DNA of 64,000 nt from Tetrastigma voinierianum (taxonomy: Eukaryota > Streptophyta > Magnoliopsida > Vitales > Vitaceae): NCBI GenBank assembly GCA_016808115.1, contig JAEQBH010005106.1, positions 62,001 to 126,000 of the forward strand. Reading direction: 5' to 3'. Made by a program: the position numbers and the translations under genes. This document shows, piece after piece, positions 25,041 through 36,345 of this stretch. A model generated the notes under the pieces. The model saw nothing but the letters and a program-made list of their open reading frames with translations, was not told where the DNA came from and did no database searches. Position 1 is the first letter of the stretch; each line of letters starts with the position of its first letter.

Positions 25041-25600
25041 TTTTACCACGTGTTGAAAAAGTTTGTCATGCATTTGCATGTTTCAGGACAAATCCTCAGA
25101 GTGTTCCTCCTAAACCTCATATTTTTGACACCAAATGCAAGAATATCTCGATCAAGTAGCTATTTGAAATTTGAAACATAATGACGGAAATACCCTAAAA
25201 TGGAATACAAAAATACAAAAATAGATCCACAGAAGGACGCTGAAAAGAAGTTGTAAATAACCGCACTGGTCTCGAGTCAGGTGAGTCTCTACGGTTGTCT
25301 GAAACAAAGACTCATCCCTTTGACCTTTTTTACCAAAATGAAAAATTTAATAGGGCCCACTGTCCCACTACCAATATAGAACTTAAAAGTCACAATAGTA
25401 GAGCAATCCTGACCGTTGGATAAATCCCAATCAACGACCAGGATGAACCCAGCTAATAGTAAATGATTTCCCCATTCTCATACCTATTAAGGAGTAAGGA
25501 GTAAGGACAACGACACACAAAGCTAGAAACTCCAAAAAAAAAACACACACACACAAAAATTTTCTCTTGCTTTCCTGTGCTTTCTTTCTTCCTCTCTCTC

Positions 25601-26231
25601 ATGGATTTTGACATAAGTACAAGGAAAATCTCGAATTCTCTAAGCCGCACACTCTCGAGAATTATGCGAAACCACCTTATAAGGGCGATAGAGGAGATCA
25701 GGGGCTCCTTAGTACCTCGTCATCAAAATCTCTTCCAAGATTTCCACCATATGGATCATCAGCTTCCGCTCAATGCCTCAACAACTCCTCCAATTTCGGG
25801 CCAACCTCCAATTCTCGCTCAAACTCCTTTCGATCCCTTTGAAAACTTCACATATGGGTCTTCCATGAATCTTGATGTTTACGATTTGAAGTCTTTTGCC
25901 GAAAACGTCGAAATGGCCGAGAATTTTCCGACCAATAATGGAGGCGGAGGAGGAGAAGAAGGATATCTGTTGCAACATCATCGAGAGCGCGTTCAGGCCA
26001 CCGCCTGTAGACGGTGGGGCGGGCGGGTTCAACTCAGATTCAAGCTTTAAATCTGTTATACTTCCATGAAGTGTCATGCGGTGCATAACAAAAAGAGAAT
26101 CGCTTTCAGACAAGAAAATCGTATGAATTCTGGCTTAAGAATAGAGTTTTCGTATAATCACCCGAAAGTGACACAAAGGTAGTAAAGAAACCCCATGGTT
26201 AAGTGGGCAAATGGACAATTGAAGAAGACAA
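25601..26231 (+). pseudogene. MYB98-like exon 1, copy 4 (best preserved)
   Basis: The ATG at 25601 opens MDFDISTRK. The reading then shifts, but 25577-26050 is open and gives the clearest family signature: QNLFQDFHHMDHQLPLN (near 25730; MYB98 has FLQDFHHLDH at the same place), PFDPFENFTYGSSMNLDVY, ENVEMAENF and a GGGGGEEGYLLQHH tract. The DEVSCI block (near 26065) and KGQWTIEEDK (26202-26231) follow in other frames, and a GT donor (gtggg) ends the exon at 26232. MYB98 acts in the synergid cell; the N-terminal match supports a MYB98 relative and not a generic MYB. Confidence 0.8.
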
Positions 26232-26382
26232 GTGGGAAATTCAAAAATAATAATAATAATAAGAAAAAGATCTATATAACTCTCTACTTTATGAAAATAT
26301 ATAATTTTTTTTTTTTTATATGGGTTTTTGTTCTTAATGTTTTGTCTTTTGATAAATCCAGTTTTCATTCTCATGCATGAAG

Positions 26383-26513
26383 ATCAAGCCGATTCAACCC
26401 AAGCGGAGGCCCTGGGAGTGAGGAAATGAGTTTGATTTCTCAAATGTTGAACGGGAGGATGTGAAGCAGCAGTGCAGAGAGACGCACAATCATCTCAAAG
26501 CCTAAATATTGTA
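26383..26513 (+). pseudogene. MYB98-like exon 2 (R2 repeat), copy 4 (broken)
   Basis: The acceptor is AG at 26381-26382. Blocks LGVRK, LISQMLNGR, KQQCRE and NHLK appear across frames, completing the R2 repeat. A duplicated CAG and single-base losses break the frame, and the usual NIK end plus GT donor is altered. The 800 bp after it match the tails of the other copies and hold no R3 exon. Confidence 0.7.
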
Positions 26514-27514
26514 CTTTTGTCTTTCTTCCTTTTTGATTTTTATTTTTATTTTTGCTCACACCTGCCTATCGATGAATTTCATTATATATATATATATATA
26601 TCCTTGGAGATATATGGGGGTTTTTTTCCTTCTACTGAATCAAAAACCTTGTGTCCATTACCCAAATGCCTTGATATTAATGTCTTCCACCATCTCTTGT
26701 TTGTTAGTCATCCAATATCTGTCTGTGTTTTAATTAGAAAAATTATGTCTCCCTTTCCCTACCATAAGGGTCATGCATAAATCATCATATATAAAACATA
26801 TATACATGAATAAAACACTCATACCTCCCAAATGGTACATAAAATATTAGGGTTTTCTTGTGGAGATTAATTATATATGCTCATTTTCCATCCTTTAGGT
26901 AGAAAAAGGAAATATATGCAATCATCATAGTTCTAAAAGCCGCAAAAGCCTCTGATAGCTACTTCACGTTTACAGGCACAACATAAAACACATGTCCGAG
27001 GAAGTAAACCGCAACTGACGATTCAAAATCTAATTGATCTATAAAAAAAAAATTAAACATTTTAAGAATAAAATATTTTAAAAAAATAGAAATTAAAGTC
27101 TTGTGATGCACTTTTTTTTTTAATAGATGCATGTATTAAAAGTGAGACACTATAACTAGTGACCCTATGGTTATATCTGCTGCCTTTTAAAAATATGACC
27201 ATCATCGGGCCAGTAGCCTACATAAGGGTTTGAACTTGACCTCAAATTTGGGAAGGTAAAAATACTTAATCATCACACTCCTAACTATATTTTTCTAGGT
27301 CCATCCCACCATTGACCATCGCCTATGGCATATAGAAGTGGAATCATATATCACAGGTGCAGTTTTGATGAATGTAATATATGATAATATATAAGATTCA
27401 ATCTAAACAGCAAAAAATATGAAACAGCAAGAGAAAACAAAAGAGCAGCCTAGAAGAACCAAAAACTCCATAAAAAACCACAAGAAGGCTACAAAAAGAA
27501 GACAGCTCTGAAGG

Positions 27515-30500
27515 AGGAAATGCTGTCAGATGCAGCCCATCACTGTAACATGGACATGGAATAATAAAATTTAAGATAATTTTTGCATTACTTCTGTAAA
27601 ACTTGAAAAGCACATCCCCCATCCCCCATCCAAGTTCAGGTAAGAACAATAGTACTAGTTTAGGTTTGGCAATCAACTATTTTCAATAATATGGGAGAGA
27701 ATAATGAAAATAAGCAAAAAAGTAGTGAAGATGGTGTGAGAGAGATATCATATCATATCATAATACAACAAAGAGGTCAAAAGCATTCATGACAGGTGAC
27801 AAAAGAAAATTAGACCTGTTCAAGCCATGTTGCATTTTATTGGAAGAATTCATGGATTCAAAGTTATACTCAAATCAGATTCAGATTAATTTAGCAAGCA
27901 GTATGCCACTGCAAATTTTTTCCAAGAAGATAATCTTAGGCTTTATGTATAGTGAGTAGGGACTACTACTAACCTGAGGGAATTTTTCTGCCAACCCCTC
28001 TGTTTCCTTCCTCTTGGCCCATAGAAGATGAAGCAAAGATCCAGTCCCAGCCACCAACACACCAGCTTGCATAAACTCTACTCATTTCGCTTGTTCCTTC
28101 AGGCGTTCCATTGCTTTCTCACCATACAGATCTGCAGAACCAAATGGAGGAGTTTAATTCTCCTAAGAAAAGTAACCATAGTCACATAGACAGATAACGG
28201 GTTTTGTGCCTTCACATCTCTTTTTATTTTGTTCTTTGTGATTTGTATATCTATTTTTCCTATTAATACTATTCTTATTTTCCCATCAAGAAAACAAAAA
28301 TCAATAACTTAATACTACCCATTACAAAAACCATGTTCTGCTCCAACTAATTATCCAATAGATTCAGAAATGCTTTCCTGCAGCTGCCCCTAATCAATAT
28401 TAACTGAACTTAAGAAGAAGAATCATACTCCTTGCATATTGCATACGCCCTTCATCAACAGGTGGTGGAGTTATAAGCACTACTCAGAGATAGGAAACAG
28501 CACTCCTGCAATCAGTGTTTCTAGACAGTGAGAAACTGAGGTGAAGATTATTTCATAAAATTCTAATTTATATAATAATCTAGCATATTTCTAACATTAA
28601 TTTATTGATCTCATCAATCTTTTAAGGTTCATCAGGTTGGCACAGGCTCAAGAGGTGTTGTTTAGAGTTAGTGCTTGTGCCACAAGTCCAAATGTATAGA
28701 CCCAACTCACCAAAGAATGGAAGATTTACCTATATGAGAAACTTCATTACCCATCTTCATTTTCCTTTAAAGAGAAGAAAGGTGCTTGGCAAATATATAT
28801 GCATCCTTGAACTACTCAACAGAGGTGTCAATGATGAAGGATAAGAAATTTCTAGCATTTCATGTTGTAGTGCATAATACAATATAGTCTTTCAATATTC
28901 AACTGACAGCTAACTGATCTAGAACACTAGAAAATTTTACTGTGAGTGAATCCAGGATCCCTAGTGCTTTTGTGCGCTATTTCTCCTACTTAGTGGTAAA
29001 GCATTAGCCGAAAGGGGATCAATGGCAACCAAATACAATTGTTAGACATAAGAAGTCTTTCATATAACAACTTGCATACATTGAGCATTTTTTATTTCTT
29101 TGATAGGACTTTTTTCCTGTGCTTGGAAACAAACCTCACTATCTCACACTTCTATACAAGACCATTGCTACTTCACTTGGGCCAACACTCAGGGGCATCT
29201 AAACATACAATAAACAAGTGAAATGTGGAATTTGAAACATGGAAACCTTTTTTTTTTTTTTTTTTGTTGATAGGCAACATGGAAACCATATATTAGACAT
29301 GAGAATTTCAACATAGCATATGGAATGTAGGATTCCAACCTTCAAATGATGGACTATTCTTCTAAGATTGTCCTTGTACTCTTCAACTGGAACATGCTGC
29401 CTTTCACTGGTCCTCCCTGCAAGAGCTGCATCATTTGCCCCAAAGAAAACTGTTGTTGCAGCAGGAGGTTTTTTAGAGCCCTGAAAAGAAGCCATATAAC
29501 GAAACTGCAGGATGAAGAGCTACACAAAGATGAAATGTACTGTCGCAATGTAAACAAAACTGCAAATCGAAGCGCTGCACAAAGATGTAATATATTGTCA
29601 CTAAAATTCCAGGCAAACCAGGAGATTGGCTGAATCTTCCACAAAAAACTTAGATGTCCCCTTAATAAGCAATATTCAACCTATGATATATAAAATGCCA
29701 AACCTGAATGAAATAAACCATTTGCTATGGTCAAATAACTGCTAATAAAACTTATCCCAGCAACTAGTTTGTTTGAAAGAGGTATGACTGGGTCAAGAAG
29801 AGCTCCTTGGATTTCTTTTGGGGCCTCTAGCTTCTGCAATTTAAAAGCTTGATGAAGAGCTTCTAGACTATAGACTATCTTTCAAGTGTCTAGCTTCACT
29901 GGTTTGAAGCTTATGTAAGGAGATTTCTTGACTATTTCGAGCTGCTAAAGATACAAGAGTTCCTTTTGTTTTTGTTTTTCCACATTTAAGGCAAATAGAT
30001 CTGTTAAGAAGGCATTAAAAGTCTACCCTTATAAGTTTAATTTTTGTCCTTTATGAGAAAAATTTTTGTTAAAGATTTTTACACGGTCAATGAATATCAG
30101 AAGCCCAACAACAGTGGATGAAGATGTGCTCCACATACGTATGCATCATGTTTACACAGCACCAATTAACTAGACTCTAGACCCTCTCTTCAGAGCTGGT
30201 TGATTGACAGCATCTTCTGCCAGCCTCCCACCCAAACAAACTGATCTTTGATGTTGCCCTCGGAATCCAAGACTCCTTATCCGGGAAGGATGTCACCTTA
30301 TGAGATGACCAAGACATGTAATAGGAACATCCCTTTCTTTGAGATCATCCAACCCAACATATTTTTCAATAGCACAAGTATACATGCTAAATTCATTTCA
30401 ATTTAGAACTAACTGCCTAATCATATCAGGTATCTTGATATCAAACGCCTCCATTTCTTTTTTTAATAGGCAAAAGGGAAATCTACGTTGAAAATGGAGT

Positions 30501-30750
30501 ATACAAGGAGCATACAAAAAAAGGCCCAAGAGGCCAAGGGGAAAAAAAATGAGCAGAAAAAACACAAACCAACCCATAAATGAGCTAGCTCCTAAGCATA
30601 ACCGTCGAATATGAACAAAAGAACCTCAAACAAAAGAAATATCTGCATTTGGAATACAACCAACCCAAGTAAAAAGAGAGCATATGATAGAGTGTTTTAG
30701 TCTGAGGGTTGAGAAAGTAGCATCTTCAAAGACAATTCTATTTCTTTCTG
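27515..30750. repeat. segmental duplicate B of the GDSL block
   Basis: Collinear with 8225-11820, with local indels; for example, several AAG/TTTT tracts differ in length. This copy continues past the breakpoint of copy A into the body of the LINE, so it is the more complete, probably older arrangement. Confidence 0.88.
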
Positions 30751-33451
30751 TCCAAATGGCCCATAAGAGAATTAAGCTACCCTCCACAAAGATTTGCCTT
30801 TTTTCCTAACCAGAAAGTGCAACAACCTTAAACGGAGATCTTTGATCAATAAGGGAGGAACCCAACTTGCACCAAAAGCAGAAAGAAGATTAGTCCATTG
30901 CCCCCAAATTGGTGGACAATGGATCATAATATGCTCCATCTCTTCTTCCTTTTTCCCATAGAAAGAGCACTTGCTAGTTAAGTGGAAACGTCTTTTCTTT
31001 AGCTGAAGAAAGGTGAGGACTTTTCCCCACCATGCCTCCCAAGCAAAAACCAATCTTTGAGGGGACATGAGGGTTCCAAAGGATTTTGAGAGGGGCTGCA
31101 CATGAGGAAGCACCTTCCAAAAGGTTGAAAAACTATTTTACCGTGAACACCCCTGAGTCATTGCCCTTCTAAATAAGTTTATCCTTTAATTAAGGAATCA
31201 CAGATCTAATCGATTAAACACCTCGAAAATCTAGACTCAGCCCAACTCCCGCCATCAAAGACCTCTAAACTTTGATCCTAAGCTCTCATCACCTGAAGCA
31301 CCCAAAGTTGTCCGTAATCGTAGCTCCTTTGAGCAAACAGAATTGTAAAGAGTAGGGAAAGCTTCGCGTAAAGGTGTTCCCCCACACCATTTGTCTTCCT
31401 AGAATCTAATTCTTTAGCCATCCCCTAGAACCAACTCATAGTTATGTTTCAACTGGCTAGTCCCTTTAGAAATAGCTTTCCATAGGCCCAAACCATTACT
31501 TCCTCTAGGAGACAGGGTGTACTAGCTCCTTGCATCTGCGCCATACTTTGTACCGATACAAACTTTCCAAGTTGAATTCTCCTCCACTGCAAACCTCAAA
31601 ACCCATTTTCCCAACAATGCCATATCTAAGAGATATTGTGTCCTATGCCTGAACCACCTTCCCCTTGCAAGACTGGAGAGCCCAAATTTTTACTGTGTGA
31701 ATTTTCGGTTTCAAGAGCCACCCCCATAGGAAGTCCCTTTCGATTTTCCCTCCAAACAGACTTAACACCCTTAGGCAACCGAAAAAGGGAGAGAAGGTAA
31801 ATGCAAGAGCTTTGACAGCTATTGATAGTCGCGAGCCTTCCCCCTTCAGAGATGTACTATCTCTCTTCCAAGCGGTGAGCCTTCTTCTGAATCTTTCTTC
31901 AATCCCCTCCCAAACCCTCAATGAATTTTGCCTAATGCCCAGTGGGAGGAGACCTAGGTGAGTTGAGGGAGTGTCCCAGCTTTACAACCTAGCTCACAAG
32001 CTAATTGCTCAATGTTCACCACGTCACCCACCAAAAGGATAGCACTCTTCTCTAAATTAAATTTAAGCCTAGAGAGCGCTTCAAAATACAACAGAATCGA
32101 ACTCAAATAAACAATTTGGTCCTCAGAAGCACTATAGAAAACTAAAGTATCGTTTTCAAACAACAAGTAAGATAAATTCATTGCATCCCCATTCCTCCCC
32201 TTTAGGTTATACCTTGTGAGAAAGCCACTGTGAGACAAATTTTTGTTAACTAGAAGGAGAAAACTTCATCTAGTACAAATAAGTAAGGGGATAAAGGATC
32301 CCCTTGCCTTAACCCTCTCGTGTGATTAAAGAAACCTGCCAAACTATCATTTATATGCACCAAGAAAGAGGCCGTGGATATGCACCAATTTGTCCAAGCT
32401 ATCCATTTGCAATCAAAACCCATCTCCTTGAGGACTGAAAGAAGGAATTTCCAGTTTATCTGATCATAGGCCTTCTCTATGTCTAGTTTGCATAGGATAC
32501 CATTTTCCTTCCTTCTTACCACAAGTCTCAAAATCACTGGCTACATGACAGATCCAAGATTCGTTCCCTCCACAAAAACATTTTGGGCTTTATTTACGAG
32601 CCAACTCATCACCTTCTTCAATCTATTTGCTAACACTTTGGCTATCAACTTGTAAAGGCTTCCCACCATGCTGATGGGTCCAAAATCTTTTAGGTCTTCA
32701 ACCCCTTCCTTCTTTTTGGTATCACCACTATGAACGAGAGTCACTTTTACAAGTCAGCCTGCCTCGCGTAAAATCCTTAAAGATTGCCATGACATCTCTC
32801 TCACCGTGTTCTAGCCAAACTATCAAAAAGTAGCAATAGGCCCACCAAGGCTTGGTGTTTTCGCCATTCATCTCTATGGGCTATCCCTGACTTCTAGAAA
32901 GGTAGTTCCAATCTTGCAACATCCACCTCATCAAGTTTTGCGAAGTCCAGACCCTCCAACTTTGCTCTCCAATCCCTGGGGTTAGTGAGCAAGACTTGAA
33001 AAGCGCGGACAATGCTCTTCTTGCAAGTCTTGCTTCCCCTACCCAGCCCCATTGGTCTTTAGACTCACAATGTCATTGTGCTCTTCGGGTGCGCGTTTCC
33101 ATTTTATGGAAAACCAGGTTTCTATCACCCTCCTTGAGCCACACTTCTCGGGATTTGTCTCCACATACTCTCTCTAGCAGGCCCATTTCTTAAATTCCTC
33201 AACTCTACAGCTTTCAATTTGAGCCGGGTTAGGGTCTTCAAGCTCCTAAAGCATCCTAGTGAGCCATAGTTCTGCAAAGCCGTCATCTTTCTGCCTTCTA
33301 CCCCAAAAGACTCCTTATTCCAGCTTTTGGGTTTTCAAGCTTCTGAGGGCTTTCTCAACTTTTCTCCCAACACAAAACTGCTGTGCTCTGAAATGTGCAC
33401 TGTCCCACCACTCATCAACTAGATTCTTAAAGCCTCTACCTTGAGCCAATC
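30459..33451 (-). mobile_element. L1-type LINE, 5'-truncated, with target-site duplication
   Basis: The element is flanked by AAACGCCTCCATTTCT at 30443-30458 and AAATGCCTCCATTTCT at 33452-33467, a 16-bp target duplication with one mismatch. Its T-rich end (minus-strand poly-A) is at 30459. On the minus strand it encodes, in broken frames, reverse transcriptase from about 32744 down to 31950 (FGPISMVGSLYKLIAKVLANRL, KLDIEKAYDQINWKFL, GLRQGDPLSPYLF; the F/YADD box is degraded to FENDTLVF) and a zf-RVT domain at 30772-31113 (AWEAWWGKVLTFLQLKKR, then EEEMEHIMIHCPPIWGQW). ORF1 and the endonuclease are missing. It lies in GDSL intron 1. Confidence 0.9.
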
Positions 33452-33479
33452 AAATGCCTCCATTTCTAGTTCATCATTT

Positions 33480-34460
33480 CAGTCAACCTAATGCATTGTC
33501 TCACCATTGTAACATCATTGTATCCCATTACCGAATATATTTATCACAAAACTAATCCAAAATATAAATTGTTTCCAATTCTATGTTGGCATCCACCCTC
33601 ACCACTCCGATCCGCAACAAATTAATGTCATAACAGATTTAAGGGGCCTAACCTTGTTATGAAAACAGTCAATTCACTGCACACAGCATAATGCCAAAAC
33701 GTTTCCTCACTGCTCAGTATAGTAGCATTTTCCTATGTTATGCAAGATTATATTCACAATAAAAACTTAATTGTGTACTTTGTTACAATTCATACCACAA
33801 TTGTTATTCATAAATAATAATGAAGTAGATACTTGAAGATCTCGATTATGTTTTGCTGCGATTCATCTTTCTCAAAACAGTTATTTGGTATCGTAGATGC
33901 ACGATCTAGTTTTCACTTTCACAGTTTTTCATTTTAGCAATATCAATCAATTACTCTTTTAGGCATCCAAATTGATTTTCTAAAATTATTATTCCACCTA
34001 ATAAGTTTCACCTACAAAATCTAAGTTTGATTGCATAATGAGGCACAAGATCTAACTTTTTAGACTGAATAAGGCACCTTTACAATGAAAACCAACCTTG
34101 CTCATCAACGATAAACGGAAACACACTCCAACTTTACAATAAATGAAGTAGCACAATTGATATATAAAACAAACCTCAGCGAACAGAAATTTGAAGAAAA
34201 GTAAAAACGACGCTCACCATTACCAGAGGAAAAAGGCATTAAAAACAAGAACACAATAGTCTACTAGTGCATCCGCCATATCCACGCAACATTATATCAG
34301 CCTACACAAAAAGAAGAAAACTAATCACTGTCAAGTAGCTAAGTGGCATTGTTCTTCTCCTTTCCCACGTTTTTAGCAATCGGACATAAATAATAAGAGC
34401 CAAAATTCCAAAATTTCGCCTTTCACTGATTTTCAATAATCAAATAGAGAGAATGGATGG
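33480..34460. other. GDSL intron 1 remainder, no other feature seen
   Basis: AT-rich, non-coding on both strands. I searched it by eye for the missing GDSL exon 2 and did not find it. Confidence 0.5.
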
Positions 34461-34756
34461 AAAAACCTTTGCGAGCGTGTAGGCTGATGAGAGCTGCACC
34501 CCCATCCCGCTGAACTGAATGATTGATGAGTGATCGAATCCCCGAATAACACGATTTGTGAACGAAATCAACCAAACAAAAAAAAATCTAATTAACAAGA
34601 GATTCTATGAAAATTGAAAAGCAACAAAATAAAAAAACCGTGAATCTAAAAACTGATGGACATTAAACCACAACAGATTCCTCTGAAACCTGAATCTGAA
34701 CTGGAATTTCAAATGAGCAACCAAGAAGAAGGGAAAATAAACAAACTTGACCTTAC

Positions 34757-34900
34757 CTGAGGTCTACAAAAGGGGGGATTGAGAAGGAATTTCTCTGTCT
34801 CCAGACTCTCAAGTCTCACAGAAAGACTGTAAGGCTGGGATTTGTGACTGCGGTCGAATTGCAGTAAGAGAAGATGAAGAAGAAGCAACCAGTCGCCTCT
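34757..34900 (-). other. probable 5'UTR exon of GDSL copy B
   Basis: On the minus strand a pyrimidine-rich, stop-containing stretch ends in a strong splice donor (cag/gtaagg, donor at 34755-34756), 190 bp upstream of coding exon 1. Its position and donor suit a leader exon. No ATG in frame with exon 1 was found, so this is inferred from position only. Confidence 0.4.
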
Positions 34901-34959
34901 TTAGCCGAACAACCAAACAGGAAGATAGGGGGAAAATGTTTTTTTTGAAACAGATAGGG

Positions 34960-35300
34960 AAATGGTTTTTTAAAAATAGGATATGAGAATTTATGGGAAG
35001 CTTGTAAATGGTTATCGATAATGTTTATCTCTTTGTGATTCCCTTAAGGGATGCCTTTAATTTTTTTTGATTTAACTTTTTTTTTTTTAAATCAATGTAT
35101 TATTTCTTGTTCTTGTTTAAAAAATAATAACATAAAATGCATATTAAAGGAAAAAAAATAAAAATAGAATATGAGAAGTTATAGTATAGCTGACACTTGT
35201 AAATGATTATTGATAAGGGTTATCTCTTTTTGTTTCCCTTCATATAAAGGTATTCTTGTAATTGTAATTTATTTAGCTGTCTTTCCTTTTTGTTTTTTTC
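34960..35300. repeat. two-copy tandem repeat, about 190 bp
   Basis: The stretch starting ggatatgagaatttatggg (near 34978) is repeated as gaatatgagaagttatag (near 35169). Both copies continue with cttgtaaatg, attatcgataa/attattgataa, ttatctctttttg..ttccctt and a taatt-rich tail. The copies are diverged. Confidence 0.6.
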
Positions 35301-35985
35301 TCCTTTTTTTTTTTTTCATTTGTTTCCTTATTTTATAATACCTTATCAAGTATCACATTAGTAGAAATTCATAGGTGGCTATGCAAAAGAAAAGCAGACT
35401 TATTTCTCTTACGAAATGAATCTTACATTTTCATTTTGTTTATAAATTTATAATTTGATTTGTTATTTAATCTATTTTATTTACACATAAACATGTGCAA
35501 ATATTATTTCAATAAAATATTTTTATTTTCTAATAAAATTTATGGAAAAAATCGTAGCCAAAAGTTATGATAAATTTATGCATTCTGTAATAATTTAATT
35601 AAAAGATAGATTAATTTTCATAATAAATATGTAGATAGATTCAGATATTTAAAAAAAAAAGTTAATACCCTAGTTAGTGATTGTGGTACTACTATTTATG
35701 TATTAATTTGAACTTTATTTTTATTTTTAAACTATTTTAATAATTTAAAAAAAAACTAAATATATCCAAAACTCCAAAAATGTTGACAAATCTAGTTACG
35801 ATGACCTCAGTTTCAGTGCCCCTGTCCAATGCCCTCAAGGAGTGTAACGTACTCATAAAGTTGGGATTTTTTTTCTTTGAAGAAACAATTTTAAAATATT
35901 AGAGTTAAACGAATATTTAGGGAATTATGATAGATTTGACAACGTAAGTATGAACTAGCTGCCACATATCTGCAGATATTAAAAA
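35300..35985. other. AT-rich intergenic, nothing seen
   Basis: Low-complexity A+T-rich sequence with no open frame of note or recognised repeat. Confidence 0.5.
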
Positions 35986-35989
35986 AAAA

Positions 35990-36345
35990 ATTAATCGATA
36001 AAAATAGCTGATTTTACAATTGAAATCGCACCAAAACACAATTCGCACTTTACATCAAATCGCACAAAAAAGACACGACTTCGGGTTCTTTACACCAAAT
36101 CGTGGTTTTCAAGATTACCGACTTCGATTCTTACACTCGAAATCATGTCAAACATGACTTCAAAATTTACATTATGTCTTTAAAAACACGGCTTCATAAT
36201 TTTACACCGAAATCAGGTTTTCGGGGCACACTTTAATTTCACATCAAATCTTGCTAAAACATGGCTTTAATTTTACATCAAATAATGCTTCAAAACACGA
36301 CTTCGTAATTTTACATCAAATCGTGTTCGAAACATGATATCCATG
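35990..36345. repeat. degenerate minisatellite, unit about 35-40 bp
   Basis: Eight or so imperfect units built on a pattern of aaaacacgacttc, then a few bases, then ttttacatcaaatcgtg. The unit carries its own short inverted element (cacgactt/aaatcgtg), so each unit can form a small hairpin. Units vary in sequence and length. Neither flank has a gene within 1 kb. Confidence 0.75.

Larger units (their letters stand above)
17470..27340 (+). repeat. MYB-unit copy 4, split by insertions
   Basis: The copy is made of 17470-18240, 19920-20515 and 25040-27340, separated by a likely solo LTR and by a TIR element with a nested gypsy end. Within 17995-18190 there is a local tandem duplication of about 100 bp (agattaaagaagacacc and agattgaagagacacc start the two copies). 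The last 150 bp of the second piece (20340-20515) are present again at the start of the third piece (25040-25195), so the insertion is flanked by a long direct repeat. Confidence 0.75.
27525..34566 (-). pseudogene. IAH1-like GDSL esterase, copy B (most exons, LINE in intron)
   Basis: Minus-strand GDSL (SGNH-type) esterase of the plant IAH1-like group, predicted to hydrolyse small acyl esters. Exon 1 (34467-34566) encodes QIVLFGDSIT and GWG, which carry the catalytic Ser in GDS; one base shift follows, and no ATG is visible directly upstream. Exon 3 (29340-29480) is intact and encodes TVFFGANDAAL, RQHVPVEEY and a canonical splice pair. Exon 4 (28431-28506) keeps TPPPVDE; exon 5 (27974-28131) keeps LYGEKAM, a shifted PERTNEM block and KETEGLAEKF; exon 6 keeps SDGLHLT (27522-27542), with the catalytic Asp and His, and then diverges. 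The expected exon 2 (RGYGGYNTRW block) was not found. A LINE sits between exons 1 and 3. As it stands the gene looks inactive. Confidence 0.75.

Noticed and set aside
30150..30300. Missing GDSL exon 2 in a moderately GC-rich patch
   Set aside because: No frame gives the RGYGGYNTRW block, and the same patch is present in copy A without splice signals.
35990..36345. CRISPR-like array
   Set aside because: The units are degenerate, spacing is uneven and there are no spacers of constant length; the window is plant nuclear DNA.
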